The position numbers and the translations under genes were made by a program. The notes below the pieces were generated by a model. It was not told the DNA's origin, made no database searches, and saw nothing but the letters and a program-made list of their open reading frames with translations. A stretch of DNA of 64,000 nucleotides from NCBI RefSeq assembly GCF_965228805.1, contig NZ_CBDDIE010000003.1, positions 1,550,001-1,614,000 of the forward strand, read 5' to 3'. This document shows positions 50,142 through 58,924 of the stretch, piece by piece. This DNA comes from JASBTN01 sp965228805 (GTDB taxonomy: Bacteria > Pseudomonadota > Alphaproteobacteria > Rhodobacterales > Rhodobacteraceae). Within the stretch, counting starts at the first letter, position 1; each line of letters starts with the position of its first letter.

Positions 50142-52010
50142 ATGACCGTACAGACCGAAACCATCCGCCTGACCACCGCGCAGGCGATTATTCGTTGGCT
50201 TACCAACCAGTTCATCGAAATCGACGGGCAGGAAATGCGCCTGTGCGGCGGTGGTTTCGGCATCTTCGGCCATGGCAACGTGACCTGCCTGGGCGAGACG
50301 CTGAACACGGTGCATGAGGAGCTGCCGCTCTATCGTGGGCAGAATGAACAGAGCATGGGATTCGCCGCCGCCGGTTACGCCAAGGCCTGGCTGCGCCAGC
50401 GCTTCATGTTCTGCACGGCGAGCGCCGGGCCGGGCACCGCGAACCTGGTCACAGCCGCCGGTCTGGCACACGCAAACCGCCTGCCGATGCTGATGCTCTG
50501 CGGCGACACCTTCCTGACCCGCCTGCCGGATCCGGTGTTGCAGCAGATGGAGAATTTCAACGACCCGACCTTCGGCGTGAATGACGCGTTCAAGCCGGTC
50601 AGCCGCTATTGGGATCGCATCAGTCACCCGGCGCAGGTGATCCAGTCGCTGCCCGCCGCCATTGCCACCATGCTGGACCCGGCGGATTGCGGACCGGCCT
50701 TCATCGGCTTGCCTCAGGATGTGCAGGGCTGGACCTATGATTATCCGGTCAAGTTCTTCGAAAAGAAGGTGCATCGCATTCGCCGCCAGGCGCCGGATGA
50801 GGCTGAGATTGCGGATGCCGTCGCCGCGCTCGCCGGTGCCGAACGCCCGATGATCATCGCCGGGGGCGGGGTGCAGTATTCCCGCGCGGTCGACGAATTG
50901 ACTGCCTTTGCCGAGGCGCACCAGATCCCGGTGGTCGAAACCATCGCGGGCCGGGCCAACATGCTGTCCACCCACCCGCTGAACATCGGACCCATCGGCG
51001 TGACCGGATCGGATTCGGCCAATGCGATTGCCGAAAAGGCCGACGTGATCGTCGCCGTTGGCACGCGGTTGCAGGATTTCACCACCGGGTCCTGGACGGC
51101 CTTTGCCAAGGACGCGCAGTTCATCTCGGTCAACGCTGCGCGCCATGACGCGGGCAAACACATGTCGCTGCCGGTGGTGGGCGATGCCAAGTTGAGCCTG
51201 GCAGCCCTGGGAGCAGCCAGCGATTACAAGGCGCCCTCCGACTGGGTCGCCTATGCCCAGGATGAGCGCAAGAGCTGGGACGGTTACGTGGCCGACAATG
51301 TCTCCTACGGGAACCGCCCGAACTCCTATGCGCAGGCCATCGGTGTGGTGAACGACCTGTGTGACACCCGCGACCGCGTGGTGGCCGCCGCCGGTGGTCT
51401 GCCCGCCGAGGTCACCGCCAACTGGCGCACGCTGGACATTGGTACGGTGGATGTGGAATTCGGCTTTTCCTGCATGGGCTACGAGATTGCCGGCGCCTGG
51501 GGCGCGCGCATTGCCCAGGCGCAGATGGAGCCTGATCAGGACGTGATCACCTTCTGTGGCGACGGGTCCTATATGATGCTGAACTCGGACATCTATTCGA
51601 GCGTTCTGTCGGCCAAGAAGATGATCGTTCTGGTGCTGGACAACGGCGGCTTTGCGGTGATCAACAAGCTGCAGAACAACACCGGGAACGAAAGCTTCAA
51701 CAACCTGTTGGCGGATTGCCCGACCATCGCCGAACCCTTCGGCGTGGATTTCGTGGCCCATGCGGCCTCGATGGGGGCTGCGTCGGAAAAAGTGTCTAAC
51801 CCGGCTGAACTGGGCGAAGCGTTCAAACGCGCCAAGGCGTCGGACAAGACCTATGTGATCGTGATGGATGTGGACCCCTATGAGGGCTGGACCGCGCAAG
51901 GCCACGCCTGGTGGGAGGTCGGCACGCCGCATATCACCGAAGATGACAACGTGCGCGCCGCCCATCTGGATTGGGAAGCAACCCGCGAAAAGCAGCGTCG
52001 GGGTATCTGA
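50142..52010 (+). CDS. iolD: 3D-(3,5/4)-trihydroxycyclohexane-1,2-dione hydrolase
   Basis: This 622-residue thiamine-diphosphate enzyme opens the ring of the inositol intermediate. It has the N-terminal ThDP-enzyme domain (EQSMGFAAAGYAKA with the catalytic-type glutamate at about 68), a central domain (about 210-350) and the C-terminal cofactor motif CGDGSYMMLNSDI at about 470. The ATG at 50142 has a gggagag site; the frame opens upstream across the operator region. Its stop overlaps the start of iolC (TGATG). Confidence 0.94.
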   Translation: MTVQTETIRLTTAQAIIRWLTNQFIEIDGQEMRLCGGGFGIFGHGNVTCLGETLNTVHEELPLYRGQNEQSMGFAAAGYAKAWLRQRFMFCTASAGPGTANLVTAAGLAHANRLPMLMLCGDTFLTRLPDPVLQQMENFNDPTFGVNDAFKPVSRYWDRISHPAQVIQSLPAAIATMLDPADCGPAFIGLPQDVQGWTYDYPVKFFEKKVHRIRRQAPDEAEIADAVAALAGAERPMIIAGGGVQYSRAVDELTAFAEAHQIPVVETIAGRANMLSTHPLNIGPIGVTGSDSANAIAEKADVIVAVGTRLQDFTTGSWTAFAKDAQFISVNAARHDAGKHMSLPVVGDAKLSLAALGAASDYKAPSDWVAYAQDERKSWDGYVADNVSYGNRPNSYAQAIGVVNDLCDTRDRVVAAAGGLPAEVTANWRTLDIGTVDVEFGFSCMGYEIAGAWGARIAQAQMEPDQDVITFCGDGSYMMLNSDIYSSVLSAKKMIVLVLDNGGFAVINKLQNNTGNESFNNLLADCPTIAEPFGVDFVAHAASMGAASEKVSNPAELGEAFKRAKASDKTYVIVMDVDPYEGWTAQGHAWWEVGTPHITEDDNVRAAHLDWEATREKQRRGI

Positions 52011-52984
52011 TGTCGCTGATTGAAGGGATCATGGGCAATCGCTTTGTCGTCTTTGGCCGTGCGGGTATGGACATGTTTGCCGACCCGATCGGGGTGAAAA
52101 GCGAGGATGCGAGCCACTTTCGCGCCGATCTGGGCGGCTCGTCGGCGAACATCTGTGCGGGGCTGGTAAAACTCGGGTCAGAGGCGGCGCTGGTCACCTC
52201 GGTCTCAGACGATGCCATCGGGCGGTTCTGTGTGAACCGGCTGAAGGATTATGGTGTCGAGACGCGCTATGTCCGTGCCGTGGGGGGCGAGGCGCGCACC
52301 TCGCTTGCCGTCTATGAAAGCTGCATCGAGGACTTCCAGAACGTCATCTATCGCAATGGTGCTGCCGATTTCCAGGTGACCGAAGCGGACATGGACGCGG
52401 TGGACTACGGCGCCTTCACGGCGCTGATCACCGCGGGCACGGTCTTTGCTGCGGAGCCTTCGCGCTCGGCCACCTTCCGTGCCTTCGACAATGCCCGTGC
52501 GGCGGGGCTGCCGGTGATCTTCGATATCGACTATCGCCCCTATTCCTGGCCGTCACCGCAGGTCGCCGCCGAGGTGCTGACCCGCGCCGGTGAAGCCAGC
52601 GACCTGATCGTCGGCAATGACGAGGAATTCGGCTTCATGGCGGGTGGGCTCGACAAGGGGCTCGACAAGGCGCGGGAACTCGCCGCCCAGGGGCGTATGG
52701 TGGTCTACAAGATGGGCCACGAGGGTGCGATCACCCTGGTGGATGGGCAGGAAATCCGCACCGGTATCTACCCGGTCACCGCCGTGAAACCCAATGGCGC
52801 GGGCGACAGTTTCATGGCGGGGCTTCTGGCCTCCATCGCGCAAGGCCACGACCTGCGCGACGCGGTGCTGCGCGGCTCCGCCTGTGCCTCCATCGTCGTC
52901 AGCCAGCCCGGCTGCGCCGGCGCCATGCCCACAACCGCCGAGCTTGAGGCCTTCCTGGCCTCGCATTCCGGCCCTACCGACTGA
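52010..52984 (+). CDS. iolC: 5-dehydro-2-deoxygluconokinase
   Basis: This 324-residue PfkB-family kinase phosphorylates the ring-opened intermediate. The catalytic signature KPNGAGDSFMAGLL is at about 260, and an early GGSSANICAGLVKLG forms the sugar-binding part. The ATG at 52010 overlaps the iolD stop. An in-frame ATG at 52031 is an alternative start. Standing between iolD and iolB fixes the identity. Confidence 0.92.
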   Translation: MSLIEGIMGNRFVVFGRAGMDMFADPIGVKSEDASHFRADLGGSSANICAGLVKLGSEAALVTSVSDDAIGRFCVNRLKDYGVETRYVRAVGGEARTSLAVYESCIEDFQNVIYRNGAADFQVTEADMDAVDYGAFTALITAGTVFAAEPSRSATFRAFDNARAAGLPVIFDIDYRPYSWPSPQVAAEVLTRAGEASDLIVGNDEEFGFMAGGLDKGLDKARELAAQGRMVVYKMGHEGAITLVDGQEIRTGIYPVTAVKPNGAGDSFMAGLLASIAQGHDLRDAVLRGSACASIVVSQPGCAGAMPTTAELEAFLASHSGPTD

Positions 52985-52995
52985 AAGGCGTGTCC

Positions 52996-53838
52996 ATGCA
53001 TATCGCACCCCATGACAACCAGAACCAGCCCATCGTCGACGTCGATGACGCGCTGGTGCCGCTGAACTATTTCAACATCGTCAAGCTGAAGAAGGGCGAG
53101 GTGTTCGACTATGCCGTGCCCGGGTATGAGACCTGCATCGTGCCCGCCACCGGCACCGTGGACGTGGACGTGGATGGCGCGGTGTATCCGGCGCTGGGCA
53201 ACCGGGGCGAGGACGTGTGGGACGGCGAGCCGGAAGGCGTCTATGTGCCCGTCGGCGTGCATGCCCGCATCACCTGTGTGAGCGACGAGGTCGAGTGTTT
53301 CATCGCGGGTGCCAAATACGACAAGGTGCTGGAGCCCTTCGACGTGCGCGCGGATCAGATCGACCTGGTGCAATACGGCTCGGACGACACCAAGACCCAC
53401 CGCAAGATCAAGCACATCCTGGGCGCGAACCAGCATGACAAGGTCGGTCGCCTGCTGGTGTCCGAGCTATTCACGGTGGGCGAAGGCGGCTGGTCCGGCT
53501 TCCCGTCGCACAAGCATGATACGGATCGCCTACCGGACGAGAGCCGGCATGACGAGACCTATAACTTCCGCTTCAAGCCGAACTATGGCTCGGGGCTGCA
53601 AATGCTCCAGCGCGAGGACAACAAACCGGGTGACGCCTATCACATCATGGATGGCTCGACGATCTGCATCGACAAGGGCTACCACCCCTGTGCGGTGCTG
53701 CCGGGCTATCAGATGTACTATTTCACCATCCTGGGCGGGCTGACGCAGCGCAGCCTGAAACAGTATTTCCAACCGACACATGCCGCGCAGCTGCACACGA
53801 TCCCCGGCATCATGGACATGGTGGCGAAGTTCAAATGA
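52996..53838 (+). CDS. iolB: 5-deoxy-glucuronate isomerase
   Basis: This 280-residue cupin-fold protein matches IolB, which isomerises 5-deoxy-glucuronate. Metal-ligand-like residues are in FPSHKHDTDRLPDESRHDE, followed by GYHPCAVLPGYQMYY, both typical of the family. The ATG at 52996 follows aaagg by 7 bases. It overlaps the aldolase start by ATGA. Confidence 0.93.
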   Translation: MHIAPHDNQNQPIVDVDDALVPLNYFNIVKLKKGEVFDYAVPGYETCIVPATGTVDVDVDGAVYPALGNRGEDVWDGEPEGVYVPVGVHARITCVSDEVECFIAGAKYDKVLEPFDVRADQIDLVQYGSDDTKTHRKIKHILGANQHDKVGRLLVSELFTVGEGGWSGFPSHKHDTDRLPDESRHDETYNFRFKPNYGSGLQMLQREDNKPGDAYHIMDGSTICIDKGYHPCAVLPGYQMYYFTILGGLTQRSLKQYFQPTHAAQLHTIPGIMDMVAKFK

Positions 53839-54665
53839 GCCTTGTGACGTTGAAAGAGGTGCTGCAACCGGCGTTGCAGAATGGTTATGCCGTGGCCGGT
53901 CTGGTGACTTTGGGCTGGGAGGATATGCGCGCCTATGTGGCGGCGGCCGAGGCGGAAAACTGCCCGGTGATCCTGCAAGCAGGTCCGTCCTGCCGAGACC
54001 ACACGCCGCTGCCAGTGTTGGGCAAGATGTTCCGCCACCTGGCCGAGAGCGCCTCGGTGCCGGTCGTGGCCCATCTGGACCATGGCTACACCGCTGAAGA
54101 CTGCCGGATTGCCGTGGATAGCGGGTTCACGTCCGTCATGTTCGACGGCTCGCGCAAGCCGCTGTCCCAGAACATCGACGAGACCGCCGCGATTGCCGAG
54201 ATGGCCCGTGCGGCGGGTGTCTCCTGTGAAGGCGAGATCGGATTTGTCGGCTATTCGGGCGGCGAAGGGTCGGCGGGCACGGACCCGGAAGAGGCCGCGC
54301 AGTTTGCCCGCGAAAGTGGCGTGGATGCGATGGCGATCTCGGTTGGCAACGTTCACCTGCAACAGGACAAGGAAGGCGGGCTGGACGAGCCGCGCATCCG
54401 TGCGATCGAGGCGCTGACCAAGGTGCCGCTGGTGATCCACGGCGGATCGGGCGTGCCGGTGGCGCAACGCACGGCGCTGGCGCGGGGGTCGAAGATCTGC
54501 AAGTTCAACATCGGGACCGAGCTGCGCATGGCCTTCGGCAACGCGCTGCGGGACGCAGTGAATGCGGATGAGGCGCGGTTCGACCGGGTGCAGATCCTGA
54601 AGGAAACCCATGATCCGGTGGTGGCCGCCGCGCGTCAGGTGCTGAAGGCGTTCAAACCCGCCTGA
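53835..54665 (+). CDS. iolJ: Class II fructose-bisphosphate-type aldolase (IolJ-like)
   Basis: This 276-residue zinc aldolase has the ligands in VAHLDHGYTAEDC and EGEIGFVGYSGGEG, and the phosphate loop VIHGGSGVPV. In this place it most likely cleaves 6-phospho-5-dehydro-2-deoxygluconate, the last unique step of inositol breakdown. GatY/KbaY-like aldolases share the fold, so the name rests on context. It is coupled to iolB by ATGA. No iolA/mmsA gene is in the window. Confidence 0.85.
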   Translation: MSLVTLKEVLQPALQNGYAVAGLVTLGWEDMRAYVAAAEAENCPVILQAGPSCRDHTPLPVLGKMFRHLAESASVPVVAHLDHGYTAEDCRIAVDSGFTSVMFDGSRKPLSQNIDETAAIAEMARAAGVSCEGEIGFVGYSGGEGSAGTDPEEAAQFARESGVDAMAISVGNVHLQQDKEGGLDEPRIRAIEALTKVPLVIHGGSGVPVAQRTALARGSKICKFNIGTELRMAFGNALRDAVNADEARFDRVQILKETHDPVVAAARQVLKAFKPA

Positions 54666-54668
54666 GCC

Positions 54669-55073
54669 TCAGCGGGCGTGAAACACCATCTCGAACCCGT
54701 CTTCGGTTGACAGAATCAGCACCTCGCCCGCGACCTCGGCCAGGGTGACGCGGGCGAGCGCGTCGAAGAAGGCGGCTTCGGCGGGCAGGTCCGGGCAGGC
54801 GCGTTTGGTGGCCGCAATCGGCCCGACCTCGAACCAGGGATAGGGCGCGGTCTGGGTGGCCGAATAGCCGTTGCAGGGCGCCTCCCCCGCGACCTGGCCT
54901 TCTTCCGGAAAGGTAAGCGTGGCGCGGGCCGGGTAGGGCGCGCCGCCCAGCTCCGTTAGCGTCCAGGTCACACCGGGCATGGCGTAGCCCGAGATCGTCT
55001 CGTCCTTGCTGGCGGCTGTCACGAAGATGAAGACCGCGGCGGCGATGACCAGAAGGGCGAGCAGGATGCGCAT
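54669..55073 (-). CDS. META-domain protein with N-terminal membrane anchor
   Basis: This 134-residue protein has a hydrophobic N-terminus (about 2-22) that is a signal anchor or signal peptide, followed by a META (DUF306/HslJ-like) domain (about 33-130) with APCNGYSATQ and the conserved C in KRACPDLPAEAAFF. It resembles the lipoprotein at 56119-56517. Members are envelope proteins linked to stress, with no known enzyme activity. Confidence 0.78.
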   Translation of the reverse strand: MRILLALLVIAAAVFIFVTAASKDETISGYAMPGVTWTLTELGGAPYPARATLTFPEEGQVAGEAPCNGYSATQTAPYPWFEVGPIAATKRACPDLPAEAAFFDALARVTLAEVAGEVLILSTEDGFEMVFHAR

Positions 55074-55082
55074 GGCACCAGC

Positions 55083-55388
55083 CTACCAGCCGCCGGTCTT
55101 CATCACCACATCATGGCCGGTGTTCTGCGGTGCCCCGCCCGCGAAACCCTTCACATGGCCCGCGAAGGTCTTGAAATAATCCTGCGATTGCACGTGGGCC
55201 AGCGTCTCGGGCGTATCCCAGCGGCCCCAGTGAAACCGGGTCACGCCATCATCCGCCACCGCGACCTGATAGGTGAACTTGCCCGCCGCCTGCGGATCCT
55301 TGTCGATGGCCGAGATGAAATCGCCGATGGCCTGTTTCCAGGCGTCCTCGTCGCCGGAGTAGGCGTAAGTGATTGTAATGGCGCGCAT
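55083..55388 (-). CDS. Antibiotic-biosynthesis-monooxygenase-like small protein
   Basis: This 101-residue protein has the ferredoxin-like fold pattern of ABM or dimeric alpha/beta-barrel proteins (RAITITYAY start, FHWGRWDTPETLAHVQ, QDYFKTFAGHV). Such proteins are small oxygenases or stress proteins; no cofactor residue is certain. The perfect palindrome at 55402-55421 sits right before it, so it is probably repressed by the TetR protein encoded upstream. Confidence 0.65.
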   Translation of the reverse strand: MRAITITYAYSGDEDAWKQAIGDFISAIDKDPQAAGKFTYQVAVADDGVTRFHWGRWDTPETLAHVQSQDYFKTFAGHVKGFAGGAPQNTGHDVVMKTGGW

Positions 55389-55401
55389 GGCAGCTCCTCC
55401 T

Positions 55402-55421
55402 ATTTAACGTATTCGTTAAAT
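55402..55421. promoter_or_regulatory. TetR-type operator palindrome
   Basis: ATTTAACGTATTCGTTAAAT has perfect 8-bp arms and lies 14 bases before the monooxygenase-like gene start and 23 bases after the TetR gene stop. Confidence 0.75.
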
Positions 55422-55443
55422 GTGGGGTGCGATACGCGATGCG

Positions 55444-55983
55444 TCAAGCGTCGCGCAGGGACAAGAGCGCAGCCAGCAGCGTGGACATGGCGCCGGAGTT
55501 GTCGACCCCGTCGGCGGCCGAAAGCTCGGCCAGCCCCATATGCGCGCCCTGCACGATGCGGGCAAACTCGGGGTTGGTCAGGCCGAGTTCATCCAGAGTG
55601 ACCGACAGCATGGTACGGCGATGCCCATCCACCCGCGCGATGGTTTCGGCCACCTCGGTGTTTTCGGCCCCCCAGGCGCGAATGGCCTGTTCGGCGGGAT
55701 CGTCGCTGTTCAGTGACCCCAGCCGGTCCAACCGTTTCACCGCATCCGCTTCCTGTTCTCCGGCAGCAGCGAGGGCCAGCAGGGTGCGTTCCTCCCACTT
55801 CGCCAGCAGGCGGGTGTGGTAATCGGGCAGATCGCGGAAATGCCAGTAGAACGAGCCCTTGGTGGCGCCGATGCGCCGCGCGAGCGGTTCGGCTTTCAGC
55901 GCTTGCGGTCCCAGCTCGACAAGGGCGTCGAACCCGGTTTGCAGCCAGTCATCGGCGTTCAGGCGGGTCTTCTTCTTGAGCAT
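55444..55983 (-). CDS. TetR-family transcriptional regulator
   Basis: This 179-residue regulator has its helix-turn-helix at about 10-50 (GFDALVELGPQALKAEPLARR, GSFYWHFRDLPDY) and a helical C-terminal domain. I chose the ATG at 55983, which follows ggagg by 6 bases; two in-frame ATGs lie up to 21 bases upstream. The 20-bp palindrome between its stop and the next gene is its likely operator. Confidence 0.87.
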   Translation of the reverse strand: MLKKKTRLNADDWLQTGFDALVELGPQALKAEPLARRIGATKGSFYWHFRDLPDYHTRLLAKWEERTLLALAAAGEQEADAVKRLDRLGSLNSDDPAEQAIRAWGAENTEVAETIARVDGHRRTMLSVTLDELGLTNPEFARIVQGAHMGLAELSAADGVDNSGAMSTLLAALLSLRDA

Positions 55984-56064
55984 GGCGGCCTCCATCGGCA
56001 GCAACGAGGGGCAGCACCGGCGGATGCAGGTGCAGAAAGATTATGCTGCATCTGCAAAATAAAG

Positions 56065-56092
56065 CAAGCCCCCCGGATTTCCGGAGGGCTTA
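56065..56092 (-). terminator. Terminator of the META lipoprotein gene
   Basis: On the minus strand aagccctccgga pairs with tccggggggctt (one mismatch) and a gctttatttt tail follows. It lies 27 bases after the stop of 56119-56517. Confidence 0.7.
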
Positions 56093-56118
56093 TCGGGGCT
56101 TGCCGTGGCCAATCCGCC

Positions 56119-56517
56119 TCAGCCGGGGATGCGGTTGAAGCGCAGCTGCGTGCCGCCGGATGTGTAAAGCGTCAGGGACCCGCCGGTCATCGCCGCGCGA
56201 GTCACCGTCGGCAGCAGCGAGAAATACAGCGCCTCGGCAGAGGCGTTGGGGCAGGCCATGCGCGTGCTGGTCGGGGTGGTCAGGCGGTAGGTGCCCGCCT
56301 TCGGGTCGTCCAGAACCTGCCCGCCATAGCGGTTGCACGGCCCCTGGCCACCGTAGCTCGAACTGCTCAGCCCCAAGGTGACACTGGCTGAATAGGGCGC
56401 GCCGTTGATGGATTGCAATTGCCAGATTTCGTCCGGGTTTGCCTCGGTATCGTTCAGGCAGCCACTGAGCAGGGTCGTGGCGGCAAGAAGGGCAGAGGCA
56501 AGGGTAAGATGTTTCAT
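56119..56517 (-). CDS. META-domain lipoprotein
   Basis: This 132-residue protein has a lipoprotein signal with the lipobox LLSGC (C20), so it is probably anchored in a membrane. A META domain follows (about 30-130) with GQGPCNRYGGQ and the TRMACPNASAEALYF run. It resembles the protein at 54669-55073 and may be a diverged paralogue. No catalytic function is known for the family. Confidence 0.83.
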   Translation of the reverse strand: MKHLTLASALLAATTLLSGCLNDTEANPDEIWQLQSINGAPYSASVTLGLSSSSYGGQGPCNRYGGQVLDDPKAGTYRLTTPTSTRMACPNASAEALYFSLLPTVTRAAMTGGSLTLYTSGGTQLRFNRIPG

Positions 56518-56640
56518 TTCAGACCTATGATTAAAATGACGACAGGCGCAGGATAGACTCCTATTCGGCGCTCTGTCGATGGTGGTGTGTGCCGGACCGA
56601 AATTCGCCTCTGAGGTGTTGGGCGCGCGGGCGCCGAGCGC

Positions 56641-57078
56641 TCACCCCTGCAGCGCTTCAAGCCGCATGGCGAGTGTCTTGGCCTTAGCCTGCGCCATGCG
56701 GGGGCGTGCGGCCATCAGGGTAAAACAGGTGAAAAACCAGTGAAAGAGCCACGGGGCGATGAACACCAGTGCGGCAAAGGCGGGCACGCCCAGGGCTGCG
56801 CCGATGACAGTCCCGATCCCCGTGCCGGTTTCCAATGCGAAGATAGCCAGCGCCCCAAGCAGAAGCGCGGGAGGGAAGAGCCATATGCACAGTGTTCCAA
56901 ACGAAAAGGGTGCCAGAATGGGGGCCTTCATCGCCATGCGCAATGCCCAGGCTTCGTGGCGGGTGAACCAGAGGGTCGGAAGGCGAAGGGCGCGGGGCAT
57001 CATGGCGGGCAGTGCAAGAAACGAAACGGGCGCAGGATGACCTGCGCCCGCCTGTTTGTCGATGGGGGATGAGGTCAC
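56641..57078 (-). CDS. Small membrane protein of unknown function
   Basis: This protein of up to 145 residues has two hydrophobic segments (about 55-80 and 85-120), with GTLCIWLFPPALLLGALAI and FIAPWLFHWFFTCFTLM, and a basic tail. I recognise no family. A GTG at 57078 would overlap the stop of the acyl-CoA dehydrogenase gene; an ATG at 57003 is an alternative start with no good site. It follows mcd on the same strand. Confidence 0.6.
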   Translation of the reverse strand: MTSSPIDKQAGAGHPAPVSFLALPAMMPRALRLPTLWFTRHEAWALRMAMKAPILAPFSFGTLCIWLFPPALLLGALAIFALETGTGIGTVIGAALGVPAFAALVFIAPWLFHWFFTCFTLMAARPRMAQAKAKTLAMRLEALQG

Positions 57079-58724
57079 CCCAGCAAGCGGCGGGCGATCA
57101 CCTGGGCCTGGATCTCGGCAGCACCCTCGAAGATGTTCAGGATCCGCGCGTCACACAGGATGCGGCTGATCTGGTATTCCAGCGCAAAGCCGTTGCCGCC
57201 GTGGATCTGCAGCGCATTGTCAGCGCAGGCCCAGGCGACGCGGGCACCCAGCAGCTTGGCCATTCCGGCCTCAAGGTCACAACGCTGGTCGTGGTCCTTC
57301 TCCCAGGCCGAGAAATAGGTCAGCTGGCGGGCGACCATGATCTCCACCGCCATCATGGCAAGCTTGCCACCGACGCGGGGGAAGTTGATCAGCGACTTGC
57401 CGAACTGCTTGCGGTCCTCGGCATATTGCATGCCGACCTCCAGAGCGTTTTGCGCCACACCGATGGCGCGGGCTGCGGTCTGGATGCGGGCGGCCTCGAA
57501 CGTCTTCATCAGCTGTTTGAAGCCCTGGCCCTCGACGCCACCCAAGAGGTTCTCGCCCTTGACCTTGAACCCGTCGAAGCCCAGCTCGTATTCCTTCATG
57601 CCGCGATAGCCCAGCACCTCGATCTCGCCGCCGGTCATGCCTTCGGTGGGGAAGGGGTTTTCGTCGTCGCCCGGGGTCTTTTCGGCCAGGAACATGGACA
57701 GGCCACGGTGGTCGGTGCTGTCGGGATCGGTGCGCGCCAGCAGGGTCATGACATGGGTGCGCGCGGCGTGGGTGATCCAGGTCTTGTTGCCGGTGACCTC
57801 GTAGTCGCCGTCCTGGGTTTTCACCGCACGGGTGCGCAGCGAGCCCAGGTCGGACCCGGTGTTCGGTTCGGTAAAGACGGCGGTCGGCAGGATCTCGGCC
57901 GAGGAGAGTTTCGGCAGCCACTGTTCCTTCTGCGCGTCGGTGCCACCCGCGAGGATCAGCTCGGCCGCGATTTCCGAACGGGTGCCCAGAGAGCCCACGC
58001 CGATATAACCGCGCGAGAGCTCTTCGGACACGACGACCATCGAGGCCTTCGACAGGCCCATGCCGCCGTATTCCTCGGGAATGGTCAGGCCGAAGACGCC
58101 CATTTCGGCCAGCTCTTCGAGGATTTCCATCGGGATGAACTCATCCTTCAGGTGCCACTCATGCGCATTCGGCACGACCCGGTCGTCGGCATATCGACGG
58201 AAGGTCTCGCGGATCATTTCCAGCTCTTCGTCCAGGCCGGTGGCGCCAAAGGTGGCGTGGCCCGCGTTGTCGCGCATCAGCTCGACCAGGCGGGCGCGTG
58301 CGGCGGGGGTGTTGCCACCGGCGACCAGCGCGTCGATTTCCGGCGTGGCAAGTGGGGCCGCGTCCAGGCCCATGTCGGACAGGCGGGCCATTTCGTTCTG
58401 GCTCATCATCATGCCGCCGCGGATCTGGGCCAGGTATTCGCCGAAGGCGATCTGCAGGATCAGGCTTTCCATTTCGCCCATCTGTCCGGCCTCGGTCAGG
58501 CGGGTCGCCCAGGCCTGCATCTGGCGCAGGCTTTCCACATAGGTGGCGAGCCAGGACAGGGCGTGGGCGGCGCTCTGGTTGGCCTCCAGCAGGCTACCCG
58601 AGACGCGGTCGCCGTCGGTCACCATGTCGCGGACCGAGGTTTTCGCGGCCTCCAACACGGCCTCGCAAGGCGCCACGGCGGCGCCGGTCAGGGTCATCAG
58701 ATCGTCCATAAGGGCGGTGGTCAT
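57075..58724 (-). CDS. mcd: Methylsuccinyl-CoA dehydrogenase (ethylmalonyl-CoA pathway)
   Basis: This 549-residue acyl-CoA dehydrogenase-type flavoprotein oxidises methylsuccinyl-CoA to mesaconyl-CoA in the ethylmalonyl-CoA pathway for acetate assimilation. It has the extra N-terminal domain of about 160 residues that distinguishes Mcd from ordinary enzymes of about 380. The core shows EEYGGMGLSKASMVVVSEEL, TEPNTGSDLGSLRT, EDRKQFGKSL and QIHGGNGFALEYQISRILCD, with a catalytic-type glutamate in NIFEGAAEIQ. The ATG at 58724 has a well-spaced aggag; an in-frame ATG at 58730 is too close to it. Confidence 0.88.
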   Translation of the reverse strand: MTTALMDDLMTLTGAAVAPCEAVLEAAKTSVRDMVTDGDRVSGSLLEANQSAAHALSWLATYVESLRQMQAWATRLTEAGQMGEMESLILQIAFGEYLAQIRGGMMMSQNEMARLSDMGLDAAPLATPEIDALVAGGNTPAARARLVELMRDNAGHATFGATGLDEELEMIRETFRRYADDRVVPNAHEWHLKDEFIPMEILEELAEMGVFGLTIPEEYGGMGLSKASMVVVSEELSRGYIGVGSLGTRSEIAAELILAGGTDAQKEQWLPKLSSAEILPTAVFTEPNTGSDLGSLRTRAVKTQDGDYEVTGNKTWITHAARTHVMTLLARTDPDSTDHRGLSMFLAEKTPGDDENPFPTEGMTGGEIEVLGYRGMKEYELGFDGFKVKGENLLGGVEGQGFKQLMKTFEAARIQTAARAIGVAQNALEVGMQYAEDRKQFGKSLINFPRVGGKLAMMAVEIMVARQLTYFSAWEKDHDQRCDLEAGMAKLLGARVAWACADNALQIHGGNGFALEYQISRILCDARILNIFEGAAEIQAQVIARRLLG

Positions 58725-58924
58725 GGTCATCTCCTGTCCATCATGCGGCATGGATTCGGCTCCTGTCTCAAAGTCCGGGAAGAGATAGCTATTTTGCAGG
58801 TGCAGCGCAATAAAAATACGTCACGAATGTCGGATGCGAACGAAAATGACGCAGCGGCGTTTTGGCGTGCGGGACGGGGCGGGATCGGTTAACCTGCGGG
58901 GCAGAGGGAAAAAAGGGACGTGAA

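Noticed and set aside
48918..51965. 1015-codon minus-strand frame joining the dehydrogenase to sequence opposite iolD
   Set aside because: Only the part from 50021 downstream is a real gene; the rest is antisense to iolD and crosses the operator region.
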